From: RYN-428 sp035695715
GTDB taxonomy: Bacteria > Planctomycetota > Phycisphaerae > Tepidisphaerales > Tepidisphaeraceae
NCBI GenBank assembly: GCA_035695715.1
Contig: DASRRM010000337.1
Span: 1-15,563 of the forward strand
Direction of reading: 5' to 3'
Length of the DNA: 15,563 nt
The notes under the pieces were generated by a model. It had not been told where the DNA came from, made no database searches, and worked only from the letters and a program-made list of their open reading frames with translations. Below are positions 1 through 10,800 of the stretch, in pieces (the first letter of the stretch is position 1; every line of letters starts with the position of its first letter). Position numbers and translations under genes: made by a program.

Positions 1-789
1 GAAAAGGCCCCCGCCACCCCGAAAAAGGCGCGCAAGGTGCTTATCTTCGGAAACGCGCAGGGGTTCGTCCACAGCTCGATCGAACTGGGCGAGGAAACCA
101 TCGCCAAGATGGGCGAGAAGACCGGCGCTTATACTTCTGTCATCAACAACGACCCCGCAGTCTTCGATGACCTGAGCGGCTACGACGCCATCATGCTGGT
201 CAGCACGACCGGCCATTTTATGCTTCCCCGCAACGCCGGCGACAAGGCCGCCGACTACAAGGCCAAGGAAAAGCAGCGTTTTGACAACATGATCAAGTTC
301 GTGAAGGACGGCAAGGGACTGGCCGGCATTCACGCCGCCTCCGACGCCTATTACGATTGGCCCGAATGGGGCGAGGTGATCGGCGGCTATTTCAACGGGC
401 ATCCATGGGGCAACGTCACCGTGAAGATCGACGATCCCAAGAGCCCGATCACCGCCGGCTTTGACGGCAAGTCATTCGAAATCCAGGATGAAACCTACAC
501 GTTTAAGAAGGACCCCTGGTCGCGCGACAAGCTGCATGTGCTGACCAGCCTCGATGCCAGCACTATCAAGGGCGGCGAAAATCGTCCGTACGATCATGAT
601 TACGGCATCAGTTGGATTCACGAAGTCGGCAAGGGCCGCGTGTTCTATTGTGCCCACGGCCATTCCGAGCATGTCTATTGGGACAAGCCGATGCTTCAGG
701 AGTATCTGGCCGGTTTGCAATACGCGCTGGGCGATTTGGACGCCGACGCCACGCCGAGCAATGCCGCCAAGTCGGCCGCGGCCAAGTAA
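1..789 (+). CDS. ThuA-like domain protein, 5'-truncated by window edge
   Basis: The reading frame is open from the first base, so the true start lies outside the window; 262 residues are visible. It matches the ThuA-like family (trehalose-utilisation type, glutamine-amidotransferase-like fold). The visible signs are a beta-strand start KVLIFGNAQGFVHSSIE (about residues 12-28), the family hallmark GIHAASDAYYDWPEWG with IGGYFNGHPWG after it (about 109-137), DETYTFKKDPWSRDKLHVL (about 163-181), and the closing block HDYGISWIHEVGKGRVFYCA followed by GHSEHVY (about 199-225). A GTG at nt 37 could be mistaken for the start, but the frame continues upstream with an Ala/Lys/Pro-rich stretch that looks like the linker after an export signal. 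Family members in planctomycetes are usually exported and often linked to sugar or glycoside metabolism. The exact reaction is not established, and I cannot assign a substrate. The Ala-rich C-terminal tail (after about 240) is low complexity. No partner gene follows on the same transcript. Confidence 0.93.
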   Translation, partial: EKAPATPKKARKVLIFGNAQGFVHSSIELGEETIAKMGEKTGAYTSVINNDPAVFDDLSGYDAIMLVSTTGHFMLPRNAGDKAADYKAKEKQRFDNMIKFVKDGKGLAGIHAASDAYYDWPEWGEVIGGYFNGHPWGNVTVKIDDPKSPITAGFDGKSFEIQDETYTFKKDPWSRDKLHVLTSLDASTIKGGENRPYDHDYGISWIHEVGKGRVFYCAHGHSEHVYWDKPMLQEYLAGLQYALGDLDADATPSNAAKSAAAK

Positions 790-827
790 CCCAATGTCCT
801 GGGTAAAATGTCGGGAAAGCCGCCAGC

Positions 828-879
828 GCGGAGAAGCCTCGCCGGTCGGGTTGAAATCCGGCTGGCGAGGTTCCTCCGC
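828..879 (+). terminator. Candidate terminator hairpin after the ThuA gene
   Basis: An inverted repeat begins 38 bp after the ThuA stop codon. The inner stem pairs 837-849 (CCTCGCCGGTCGG) with 858-870 (CCGGCTGGCGAGG): 13 pairs including two G-U pairs, with an 8-nt loop. A 3-nt internal mismatch follows, and GCGGAG (828-833) then pairs with CTCCGC (874-879). The stem is long and very GC-rich. The downstream bases are only moderately T-rich (GCTTTCTATTGGTTTGGATTT), so a classical intrinsic terminator is plausible but the U-tract is weak. It could instead be an mRNA 3'-end stabilising structure. Confidence 0.5.
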
Positions 880-996
880 AGCGCGCTTTCTATTGGTTTG
901 GATTTCCGATGGGCTTGCCGATCGCGTCGACCGAGGACCGGAAACGGTTCGAGCTCGCGCGTAACCCGGACCCTCATTTCCGCATCGCCAGGGCGG

Positions 997-1035
997 TTTT
1001 TACCCATTTTTACCCATTTTGGCGAAAAATTGGGT
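997..1035. repeat. Tandem 10-bp repeat running into an inverted repeat, AT-rich
   Basis: TTTTTACCCA occurs twice in tandem (997-1006 and 1007-1016). The second copy continues into TTTT, then GGCG, then AAAAATTGGGT (1025-1035). ACCCATTTT (1012-1020) can therefore fold back on that arm, with a two-base bulge and a GGCG loop. The element starts a locally AT-rich stretch (to about 1080) that contrasts with its GC-rich surroundings. Such a stretch could be a promoter or operator area, but no sigma-factor consensus is clear. Confidence 0.4.
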
Positions 1036-1215
1036 AATTTGTCAATTTATTGCTATTTAAGTCAGTATCGTCAGGTCAATTCACGACTTGTGCCGGGCAG
1101 ACCTGTTATACGCGCCCAAGGGCGTGTGTAAATCGAGCTTGGAAATAGCCCTCATGTGTTTTCCAGAGAATCGGACCGGCCCCGGTTCCGACGCGTCCGC
1201 CCCTTTTGTCGGCGT

Positions 1216-1236
1216 CTGTGGGCCACAAGCCCACAG
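1216..1236. repeat. 8-bp perfect inverted repeat
   Basis: CTGTGGGC (1216-1223) and GCCCACAG (1229-1236) are exact reverse complements around a 5-nt loop CACAA. There is no T-run on either side, so I do not call it a terminator. It may be a small structured element in the leader of the giant gene or a remnant of a dispersed intergenic repeat. Nothing within the window repeats it. Confidence 0.4.
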
Positions 1237-1690
1237 GCCCCGTTGAAACATGCCAAACCACCGCTCCCGACGAATTAAGCCAGCCCTCAATCACGCCCTT
1301 CGCCGGCAAAGATAGTAAGTACCGCGTTGCGCAGACTTGTGACGAAATCGGGCGGACCACCGAGTTCGACTTTGAGTGGAAGGGCTAAACTGCTGATCGC
1401 AGCAGATACTCGGCGCGGTCGCGAGCCAAATGAGAAGCCGGCGGGCTCATAGAGTTCCGTGACCAGATCGACTTTGCAAAACATTGCCCGTTGAGCGACG
1501 CCGGTGTTCCCCGCAAACATGAGAGGTCGTGAATTTGATTGAAGTCGCGCAACATTGCGGTTAGCTTTCGTATTCGGTCCTTTCTGGATGGAATGAAACG
1601 CTTCGATGCGTTCAAAACAATGAACCGCGGCGCGGTGATGGTTGGGGTTCCAATCATATTCGTTGGCAAATCCACTTACGGGGTGTTTCC

Positions 1691-1813
1691 ATGTCATCGT
1701 TCATGTCCAATGGGCTTGAAGGGTGTGCCAAACAGCGATATCGAAGTCAAGCTCTGAAAAATGCCGTGAAGGCGTGCGCGGAGCAGCTTGAAAACCGCCT
1801 GCTGCTCTCGGGA
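1691..1813 (+). other. LEPR-XLL-type N-terminal segment of the giant protein
   Basis: Residues 1-41 are basic and polar and end in EQLENRLLLSG (LENRLLLS at 33-40). Planctomycete surface proteins often carry an N-terminal LEPR-XLL motif (LEPR/LESR followed by xLLS) directly before the first extracellular module, and this fits that position and pattern. The usual Pro or Ser is Asn here. No hydrophobic core of a Sec signal precedes it. In the family the motif is thought to mark exported proteins, but its machinery is not characterised as far as I know. Confidence 0.75.
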
Positions 1814-4800
1814 TCCCCGACGGCCACGGCAACGGTATCGAATGTCTACGCCGCCGGAGGCACTTCGTACACGTTCACCGTCACCTACCAGTCCAACGTT
1901 CCGATAGTGGTGTCGAATCTCGACGGCTTCGACGTGCGTGTCGAAGGCGCTAATGGATTCAATCAACGCGCCAACTTTGTTTTGGTTGACAACAACACCA
2001 ACGGGACCAGCCGGACCGCAACCTACCAGGTCCAATCGCCCGGCGGGGTTTGGGACCCGAGCGACAGTGCCGTCTACTCAATCGTGATGCAGCCGTCGCA
2101 GGTGAGCGATTCCGCCGGAAACTACGTTCCTGCCGGGGTAATCGGCAGCTTCACCGTTTCGATTGCGGCAACCCCGATTCAACCGGCATTGCTGGCCGCT
2201 TGCGATTCAGGCGTTTCTTCCTCTGACGATCTGACAAATTTCAACAATTCCGCGCCGGGAAAGGCGCTTCAATTCGTCATTTCCGACACGGATCCTGGTG
2301 CAACCCTCACGCTTTTCGCCGACGGCACGGCCATCGGTTCAACTGTCGCCGGCGGCCTGGGCGCAATTGTCGCCACCGATGGCAGCACGATTCTGCCGGA
2401 CGGCGTGCATTCATTCACCGTCACGCAAACTGCCCCCGGCGGCGCTTCGACCGCGCCCTCAGCTCCCCTGCAAGTCACCATCGACACAATCGCGCCGCCT
2501 GCTCCCCCCGCGCCGCAGTTGCAGGCCGCCAGCGACAGTGGTTTTAGCAGCTCCGATCGAATTACGGATATTGCCACCCCTTCATTCAATCTCACTGCCA
2601 GTCCTTATTCCCAAGTCTATCTAAATGGGACGCTGGTGAGCGCGTATGGGTCCACCGTCTATGCCAGCCCCGCCCTGGCCGACGGAACCTATGCCTTTAC
2701 CGCAACGGCAATTGACGCCGCGGGAAACGAATCCGCCCCAAGCGCTGCGTCGGCGGTCACGATCGTGACTGCATTGCCAACTGCGACCGCATCAGCGGCA
2801 AACGTCACTGCCGCGGGCCTGGATAGCTACACGTTTACCGTCAGCTACGCCGCTTCGGATGGAATTGACGTGACGAGCCTGGATGGGAGCGATGTCGTTG
2901 TCAGCGGGCCAAACGGATATTCGCAGCCGGCGGCGTTGTTGTCGGTGAGTCAAGCCACCAATGGATCGCCGCGCGTGGCGACATACGAGGTGAGCGCGCC
3001 AAATGGCAATTGGGGAAGCAGTGCCGATGGCACCTATACAATCACGCTGCAGGGATCGCAGGTGCGCGACGTGGCAGGCAATGTGGCGGCGGGAGTGGTG
3101 CTGGCGACTTTCACGGCGTCGGTCGATTCCCTGGGCCAGCCGGATCTGTTGGCCGCGACGGACTCGGGCCTGTATTCCAACGACAATTACACAAACTTCA
3201 ACAATTCCACGCCCGCAAAGGCGCTGCAGTTCCTCGTCGCTAATACAACAGCCGGTGCGGCGGTTTCCATCTATTCGGATGGAACGTTAATTGGATCGGC
3301 AACAGCCGCCGGATCAACGACGACTGTAACCACCAATGGCTCGACCACGCTGAGCGATGGAACACACGCCATCACTGCGCGCCAGACGCCAGTCGGCGGC
3401 GCGCTATCAGCCCCTTCGGCGGGATTGTCAATTACGATTGATACTGTCGCACCCGCGGCTCCCGCGCCGCCGAAGCTCGATCCCGCCAACGACAATGGGC
3501 CGAGCAACAGCGATGGAATCACCAATGTGGCGCAGCCAGTATTTGATATTACTGCCAATGAACCGGGCACGGTTCATTTGGAAGGCACGGGCGCCGATGG
3601 AGGCGGATTGTCAGCCGCCGCGCCGGTGGCCGGGCAATATGCAATACCCTTCGCGCCGCCAGCGGGATTCTCAAATCCGCCTGCGCTGAGCGGCGTTGCC
3701 ACGGGCAATATGCCCATCCTCATCACCTGCGACGTCAACGGCGACGGCAAGCCCGATCTGGTGGTTGCCGCCCCCGATCAGAGCAAACTTTCAGTCTTCT
3801 TCAGTAACGGGGACGGCACCTATACCGCCGGTCCTGTCACGTTGCTGACGGTTGCCCCGATGTCGATTGCAACCGCCGATTTCAACGGGGACGGAAAAGC
3901 CGACCTGGTGATTACCGGCGTCGATAACACCACTCGGGTGTATTTGGGCACCGGCAGCGGGACGTTCACAGCCGGCGTCATCCTGCAAACGGGTTCGGTC
4001 CAGGTTGTAGCGGGCGATTTTAATCAGGATCATCTCGCCGATGTCATCGTTACGGGCGATGGGATCGCATGGCTGTTTCTCGGCAATGGAAACGGAACGT
4101 TCACCGCCGGACCCACTCCCGGCATTCCGCTGACACAACCGGTAACCCTTGTAACATCTGATATATTTCACAACGGGCAGACGGATGTTTTCGCAAGCGG
4201 CGGGCATAATCCCGGATATCTTGGGCTGGTTCTGGAACCCACCACGACAGGCGTATTCAGCAATCCTTACTCGGTGAATCTTCCGGCGAATACGATTCTC
4301 GCCGGTGCGGCCGATTTCGACGGTGACGGATTGGTCGACCTGGTGGAATTAACCCGGGTCGCTGCCACGGGCCAGAGCAGTCTGACCATTCTATGGAACA
4401 GCGTTTCCAAAGGGTTCGCAACCAGCACAACAATCACACTCCCCAGCAACACTGTGGGGAATGTTCAAATCGGCGATTTTAATGGCGACGGCCGACCCGA
4501 TCTGGCCATCGCCTCAGCCACCAACGACACGACAACCCCCGGCGCGATCAACATCATTTACAACGGCGGAAATCGTACTTTCCTGCCGACATCGAGCCTG
4601 GCCACCATCAACCGCCCGACCGATCTGGAGATCGCCGATGTGAATGGCGACAAGCGGACGGATTTCGTCGTCGCTGGCGCATCGCAATCGGTAGCAACGG
4701 TTTTGCAGACTGGCGGCGTGCTGCCTAATGGCGCGCATTCGATGTATGCCTGGGTGGAGGACCTGGCGGGAAACCGCTCGCCCAACAGCGCGACGACGCC

Positions 4801-7800
4801 GATCACCCTCGATACATCAGTTCCAACCGCCGTTCTGAACGCGCCGCAGGTCACGAGCCTCAATTCCGGGTCTTATCAGTTCACTGTTGCGTATTCCGAT
4901 GTTGGCAGCGGGATCGACCCCGCCTCCATCGGCAGCAATAATCTTCTGGTCCTTGGCCCGGGCACTGCCAACAGCCAATTGGCCAGTCTCGTTTCAACGA
5001 CGGCCACAGGAAACGGGGTTAACGCCGTCTACAGCGTTGTTATTCCTGCAACCGGCGTCGACGGGAATTACAGCGTCTCGATGCAGGCATCGCAGGTGCG
5101 TGACATAGCCGGAAACTATGTCGCCGCCAATGTTGTGGGAACATTTAACGTCACCCTCGCCCCGGCCAAGCCGGTGCTGGTCGCGGCCGCCGATACAGGC
5201 ATTTCCTCCACCGACGGCATCACCAATTTCAATAATGCCTCACCTGCCAAAGCGCTGCAATTTTCCGTTGGCGGGACAGCCTCCGGCGATACCATAACGA
5301 TCTACGCCGACGGCGTGGCAATTGGGTCGGCCATTGCCAGCGGCACGACCACACTCGTCACGACAAATGGCGCGATGGCGCTTGCCGACGGCGCGCATTC
5401 GATTACGGCCCGCCGGATTTTCGCCGGCGGCGCTCAAGGGACGGTTTCTGCCGCGCTGTCGATCACGATCGATGCAACGGCGCCTGCAGCGCCGGTGGCG
5501 CCGGACCTGCAGGCCGCCAGCGATTCGGGCTTCAGCAATACGGATAACATCACCAACGTTGTCGCGCCGATTTTCACGATGGCCGGCACGCCCTATTACC
5601 GCGTCTATCGCAATGGGGTGCTGGTCAGCACCAGCTACGCAACAGGCAGTTTCACCAGCGGCAACCTCCCCGATGGAACCTATTCCTTCACGGAGACATC
5701 AGTCGACGCGGCTGGAAATGAATCCACCCCAAGCGCGCCACTGTCAGTCACGATCGACACGGTTGCCCCGGCCGCGCCGCCCGCGCCTACTCTTGACCCG
5801 TCCAGCGACAGTGGAAGCAGTCATTCTGATGGAGTCACCAACGCAACCACACCCGGCTTTGACGTGACCTCCAACGGACCCGGCGTGGTTCATTTGGAGG
5901 GGTACGGCGTTGATGGGGGTGGCGTTTCGGCAAATGTCACTGGTGCCGGTTCGCACCTCGTTGCTTTCAACCCGGCCGGCACGATCGAAACGACCCCAAC
6001 ACAAATCCCCGGGGCCGCGGCAGACGGCACGGTTGTCGCCGCCGACCTCAATGGCGACGGCATTCCCGATATTATCGGCGCCGAGGGCGTCGTCGGAGGA
6101 TTTACCAGCTCAACCATCACCGTCTCGCTGGGGAACGGCGATGGCACCTTCAGGCCTGCAATCAACCTCACGACAACCTTTAACAGTTATGGGGCAACGG
6201 TGCTGGTCGGCGACGTCAATGGTGACGGCAAACCCGATATCGTCGCCCTCGATATTGACGACGTCACTTCCAATACCAGCGTGAACGTCTTTCTGGGTAA
6301 TGGGGACGGTACGTTTCAAGCCCCCTTATCTCAAACGGTGAGTTTCAGGCTTGGCGGTGGACAACTCGCTGACATGGACGGCGACGGAAAGCTCGACCTG
6401 GTAGTGTCAAGCAATTCCAACGGATCAATTTATACGCTCTTCGGCAAAGGCGATGGAACTTTCGGCGCGCCGACCAACCAGATCAGCATCGGCGACGCCG
6501 AGTCGTTTTATGTCGGGGATCTAAACGGCGACGGCAAACCAGACCTGGCCGTCCCCGAAGGAGGAACGCTCGTTGGGACATCGAGCGCGAATTCTGCGGT
6601 TGCAATTTTCCTCAATCAGGGCAATGGGATTGAAAAACAATTCGCATCCTATCCGCTGGCAGGTGGAACCAGCATCAACGACATTACCGCCGCCGATGTC
6701 AATCATGATGGAAAGCCCGACCTGATCGTTCCCGGCGGAGCTTCCATCGTTGTCTTGCTGGGCCGCGGCGATGGGTCGTTTGGCGGCAACGGATTTGATC
6801 TGGTGCCGACATACACGCCCAATCCAGTTGCTGTCGCTGACATAAACGGCGACGGGAATCCGGATTTAATCTCCACCTACGACGTGAACTCGGCCTTTGG
6901 GCGCCTGGTGGTTGATTATGGCAACGGCACGGGCGCTTTTGGACCGCCGGTAACGCTGGTATCCACAACCAGTAATATGAGCCAGGTTCTGGCCGCCGAT
7001 CTGAACCGCGACGGCCGGCCTGACCTCGTCGTTGGATTTCCCTTTGGTGGGACCGACGTCTATCCGGGCAGCGGAGGCGCGTTGCGCGATGGCACGCACT
7101 CCATCTACGCCTGGACCGAAGATGCCGCGGGAAACCGTTCGCCCAACAGCCCAAATACAACCATCACGGTCGACACAACCCCTCCCGCGGCGGCTCTCAA
7201 CGCGCCGGCGGTCACCAGCGGCGCAACGACACTGACCTTCACCGTCACCTATTCCGATGCGACAAGCGGCCTGGACGTTTCTTCCTTGAATGGCAGCAAT
7301 TTGACGGTCACCGGCCCCAATGGCTACACCGCGGCGGCGGCTTTTGTTTCGGTCGATACCAGCACCAACGGATCACCACGAACGGCGACTTATCGCGTTG
7401 CCGCCCCCGGCGGCGCCTGGGATTCGGCCGACAACGGCACGTATTCGGTCAACATGCAGGCGTCGCAAGTGCGCGACGTGGCGGGTAATGCAATTCCGGC
7501 GGGCGTCGTCGGGCAGTTTTCCGTGTCGCTGGTTGCCGGTAATATTCTCGTGGGCAAGAGTTCGCTCCCAGGAACATCGCCAAGCAAATCGCCGGTTAGC
7601 CCCACTGTGTCCAAGAAACCAACCCCGCCGGCAAAAGCTCCGGTCAAACCTGCGCCGGTCAAACCAGTTCCGGTCAAGAGCCCCGCGCCAACGCCGGCCG
7701 CTAAATCCCCAGCACCCCAATCCACTTCGAAGGGATCCACGGTTCTGGTATCCGGCAAACAAACGACTTCGCAAAGCGGAAGCCTGCTTGACGACATTTT

Positions 7801-10800
7801 CCCCGGCACACAGAGTTCCGCGACCGCCCAGTACACGCCGGTCACGGGCGGTATTTATTTCGTCAACGCAATCAGTTCTGGCGGCAAAGCGCTTTACAAG
7901 ACCGATGGTACGGCGGCTGGCACTGTGCTTCTATCAACCGCCTCTTCGATTCAGATTCTTGCCGCGCTTGGGAACACGTTGCTTTTCTCCAACGGCACTC
8001 AGCTCCTGCGCACCGACGGGACGGTTGCCGGTACCCACGCCATCATGAGCCTGACCGTCTCCGGGGCCGGGGTGGCGATTAATAATGCCGTCTACTTTGC
8101 CGCCTCTACCTCAGCGCAGGGCGTCGAATTATGGCGTTCGGATGGGACGGCGGCGGGAACCTCCCTTGTCGCCGATATCAACCCCGGCACAGGTTCATCC
8201 GGTCCAACGCTTTTAACCAACGTGTTCGGCACGCTCTTCTTTGTCGCCAACGACGGCGTGCATGGCGCTGAGCTCTGGAAGAGCGACGGAACCGCCGCCG
8301 GAACCGTCATCGTGAAAGACATAAATCCCGGCACGTCCAGCAGCGGTATTCCCTCGCTGACCAACGTTGGCGGCACGTTGTTTTTCACCGCAAACGACGG
8401 AGTCCATGGCTTTGAGTTGTGGGAAAGCGACGGCACGGCGGGTGGTACGGTCATGGTTAAGGATATCTCCGCCGGACCGACCAGCTCTGCCCCCGCGAAT
8501 ATCACCAATGTCAACGGCTATGCCTTCTTCACCACGCCCGACGGCGCGCTTTGGGAAAGCGACGGCACTGCCGGGGGAACGATGTCTGTCATGTCCGGTT
8601 TGATTGCCACTTCGCTGGTTTCCTTCGACTCGCAGCTTTATTTCATCAACAACGGAAACCAGCTTTGGACCAGCGACGGGACGCCGGGCGGCACTGTCGA
8701 AGTGGCCGCCGTTCCCGGGGCATCACAGTTAACCGTCGGCGCAAGCCGCCTGTTCTTCAGCGCAACCGATGCCGTTCATGGAACGGAATTATGGACGAGC
8801 GACGGAACCACCTCCGGCACTTCGCTCCTGGCGGACATTGACAGCGGCGCGGGAGGTTCGGCGCCGGCCGGTTTCACCGTTTCCGGAAGCGAAGTTTATT
8901 TCAACGCCAATGATGGCCTGCATGGCACCGAATTGTGGCGCAGTGACGGAACGGCCGCTGGAACCGTGCTGGCCGATGATGTTAATTCCACGCCCAATTC
9001 TTCAAATCCCTCGGGGTTTTTTCCATTCCATCACGATGCCGCATTCTTTGCCACCGGCGCTGCAGGATATGGTCTATACATCAGCGACGGCACCCCCGAA
9101 GGGCTGAGCCTCGTTTCGCCCGCCAGCGTGGCGCCCAGCGCCGTCGTCGGAAACTCCATCTTCTTTGTCCTGAACGGCAACTTGATGCAAACCGACGGCA
9201 CGGCTTCGTCCACGCATCAGGTGGCGGCCTTCAGCACGACCATCACCGGCATGTACAGCGTGAACGGCGTGCTGATTTTCACGACGCAGCAATCCAACGG
9301 ACCGCAGTTGTGGCGCAGCGATGGCACAGCCGCCGGCACCTACACGATCCTGGCCGCCAACAATAACCTCATTTACGGCCCGACTGTCAGCGTCAATCGG
9401 CTGTTCTTCTATGCCAATGATGGGACCCACGGATATGAGCCGTGGGTGTCGGATGGAACGGTGGCCGGGACAATCATGCTCAAGGATGTCAATCCCGGCG
9501 CGGGCAGTTCGGCGATCAACAATGGCTACGGATCGTGGGCGATCACGCCCGTCCCGACCGGGATCGTCTTTGGCGCCAGCGACGGCACCACCGCCGGGGC
9601 GCTGTGGTTCTCTGATGGGACATCGGCAAATACGCATTCGGTCATCGATCCAACGACATCGCAGCCTTTTGCGTTCACATACGGCTGGAGCTTTGCCAAA
9701 CTTCCAACTTATATTTCGTCAAGCACCGGCTATGCCTTCTTTATGGGCGCATTGGGGAGCAAGGCTCCCATTCTTTATCGCACCGACGGTACGGCAGCGG
9801 GGACAGTTGCCCTCGCCCAGATGACCAATTCCAATCAGGGACCCGAAGCCTTCGCTGAAGTCAACGGCGAAATATTCGTCGCCATTGCCAATGGTTCGAG
9901 CCTGGCCAACGGCTTTACACTCTGGAAAACAAACGGGACAGTGGCCGGCACGCAGGCGCTGGCGAATATTGCCGACAATTCCGGGCACGGCGTGACCGCG
10001 ATGGTCAATGTCGGCGGCACGCTTTACATCCAGGCGTCCAACCTTTGGATCAGCGACGGAACGCCGGCCGGCACAGTGCAGCTTGCGGCCGGGAGCACAA
10101 TTCCAACAGCCGGGTTTGTCGTTGACGGCGCGACATTTTACGCGGGTTCGGATTCCAACGGCACGGAATTGTGGACAATACCCGCATCCGCCCCGCCACT
10201 GCCGCCGATGCCGGTCACATCCCCGCTGGCGCTCACGGTTTCCAGCCAGGAGATCGACCTGACCTGGGCCGATAGTCCAACCAACACCGATTCCAGCGTC
10301 CGCATCCAGCGCAGCACCAGCAGCGGCTTTACGACCATCGACGAGACAGTCGTGCTGGTCGGTGGCGCGACGCATTTCAATGACACCGGCATTGTGCCGG
10401 GCACCACCTATTACTATCGAATCTATACGCAAAATGCCGGCGGAACATCGGCTGCGGTCACCGTCAGCTCGGCAACCACCGGCGCCCCGGCGGCCCCGGC
10501 ACGCCTGGCGGCGGTTGCGGCGGGCGGCAGCCAATCCGGCTTGGAAGTGGACCTGAGTTGGGCGGATAATTCCAACAATGAAACCGGCTTCACCCTTCAG
10601 CGCAGCCTCGTCGCCAACTTCTCGACGATCGACGCGACGTTTACGCTTGCGGCCAACGCCACCGCCTACAGCGACACAACCGTCGCGCCGTCATTGACCT
10701 ACTACTATCGCATTCGCAGCTTCAACGCCGCCGGCAACTCGGCGTTTGCGGCAGTCGGTCCTGTCGTTGTCCCCACAACCATTCCCACAGCGCCGTCGGG

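Larger units (their letters stand above)
790..1690. other. 900-bp intergenic region between ThuA gene and giant gene
   Basis: I see no convincing gene here. Short open frames exist on both strands, the longest being 136 codons on the minus strand at 1287-1697. None resembles a known family, and several overlap each other. The region holds the post-ThuA hairpin, an AT-rich island with tandem and inverted repeats (997-1080), a short inverted repeat at 1110-1127, an 8-bp perfect inverted repeat at 1216-1236, and a long probable 5' leader for the giant gene. No clear sigma70-type promoter and no strong Shine-Dalgarno sequence could be fixed by eye. Immediately before the start of the giant gene there is only GGGG, about 8-11 bases upstream. 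Confidence 0.6.

Noticed and set aside
1036..1070. Possible sigma70-type promoter (TTGTCA near 1039 with AT-rich sequence after it)
   Set aside because: No -10 hexamer at 16-18 bp spacing. The nearest TATTTA is too close and TATCGT is too far, so I do not annotate it as a promoter.
808..1131. 107-codon plus-strand frame just after the ThuA gene
   Set aside because: It reads straight through the GC-rich hairpin and the AT-rich repeats, with Arg/Ser-rich composition typical of non-coding readthrough.
1287..1697. 136-codon minus-strand open frame divergent from the giant gene
   Set aside because: It overlaps the giant gene's start by 7 bp and another minus frame along its whole length. No domain, membrane segment or ribosome site was recognised, so it is not supportable as a gene.
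1539..1757. 72-codon plus-strand open frame spanning the giant gene start
   Set aside because: It runs 67 bp into the giant gene in another frame. There is no family resemblance and the start context is weak. It could be a leader peptide, but nothing shows it.
5322..5867. 181-codon plus-strand frame overlapping the giant gene
   Set aside because: Arg/Pro/Ser-rich out-of-frame reading of the B1/B2 modules, with no recognisable motif.
9719..10534. 271-codon minus-strand open frame opposite the giant gene
   Set aside because: It lies entirely inside the ELWxxDGT/FN3 coding sequence, is Arg/Gly/Ala-rich with no family resemblance, and is the expected shadow in GC-rich repeat coding DNA.
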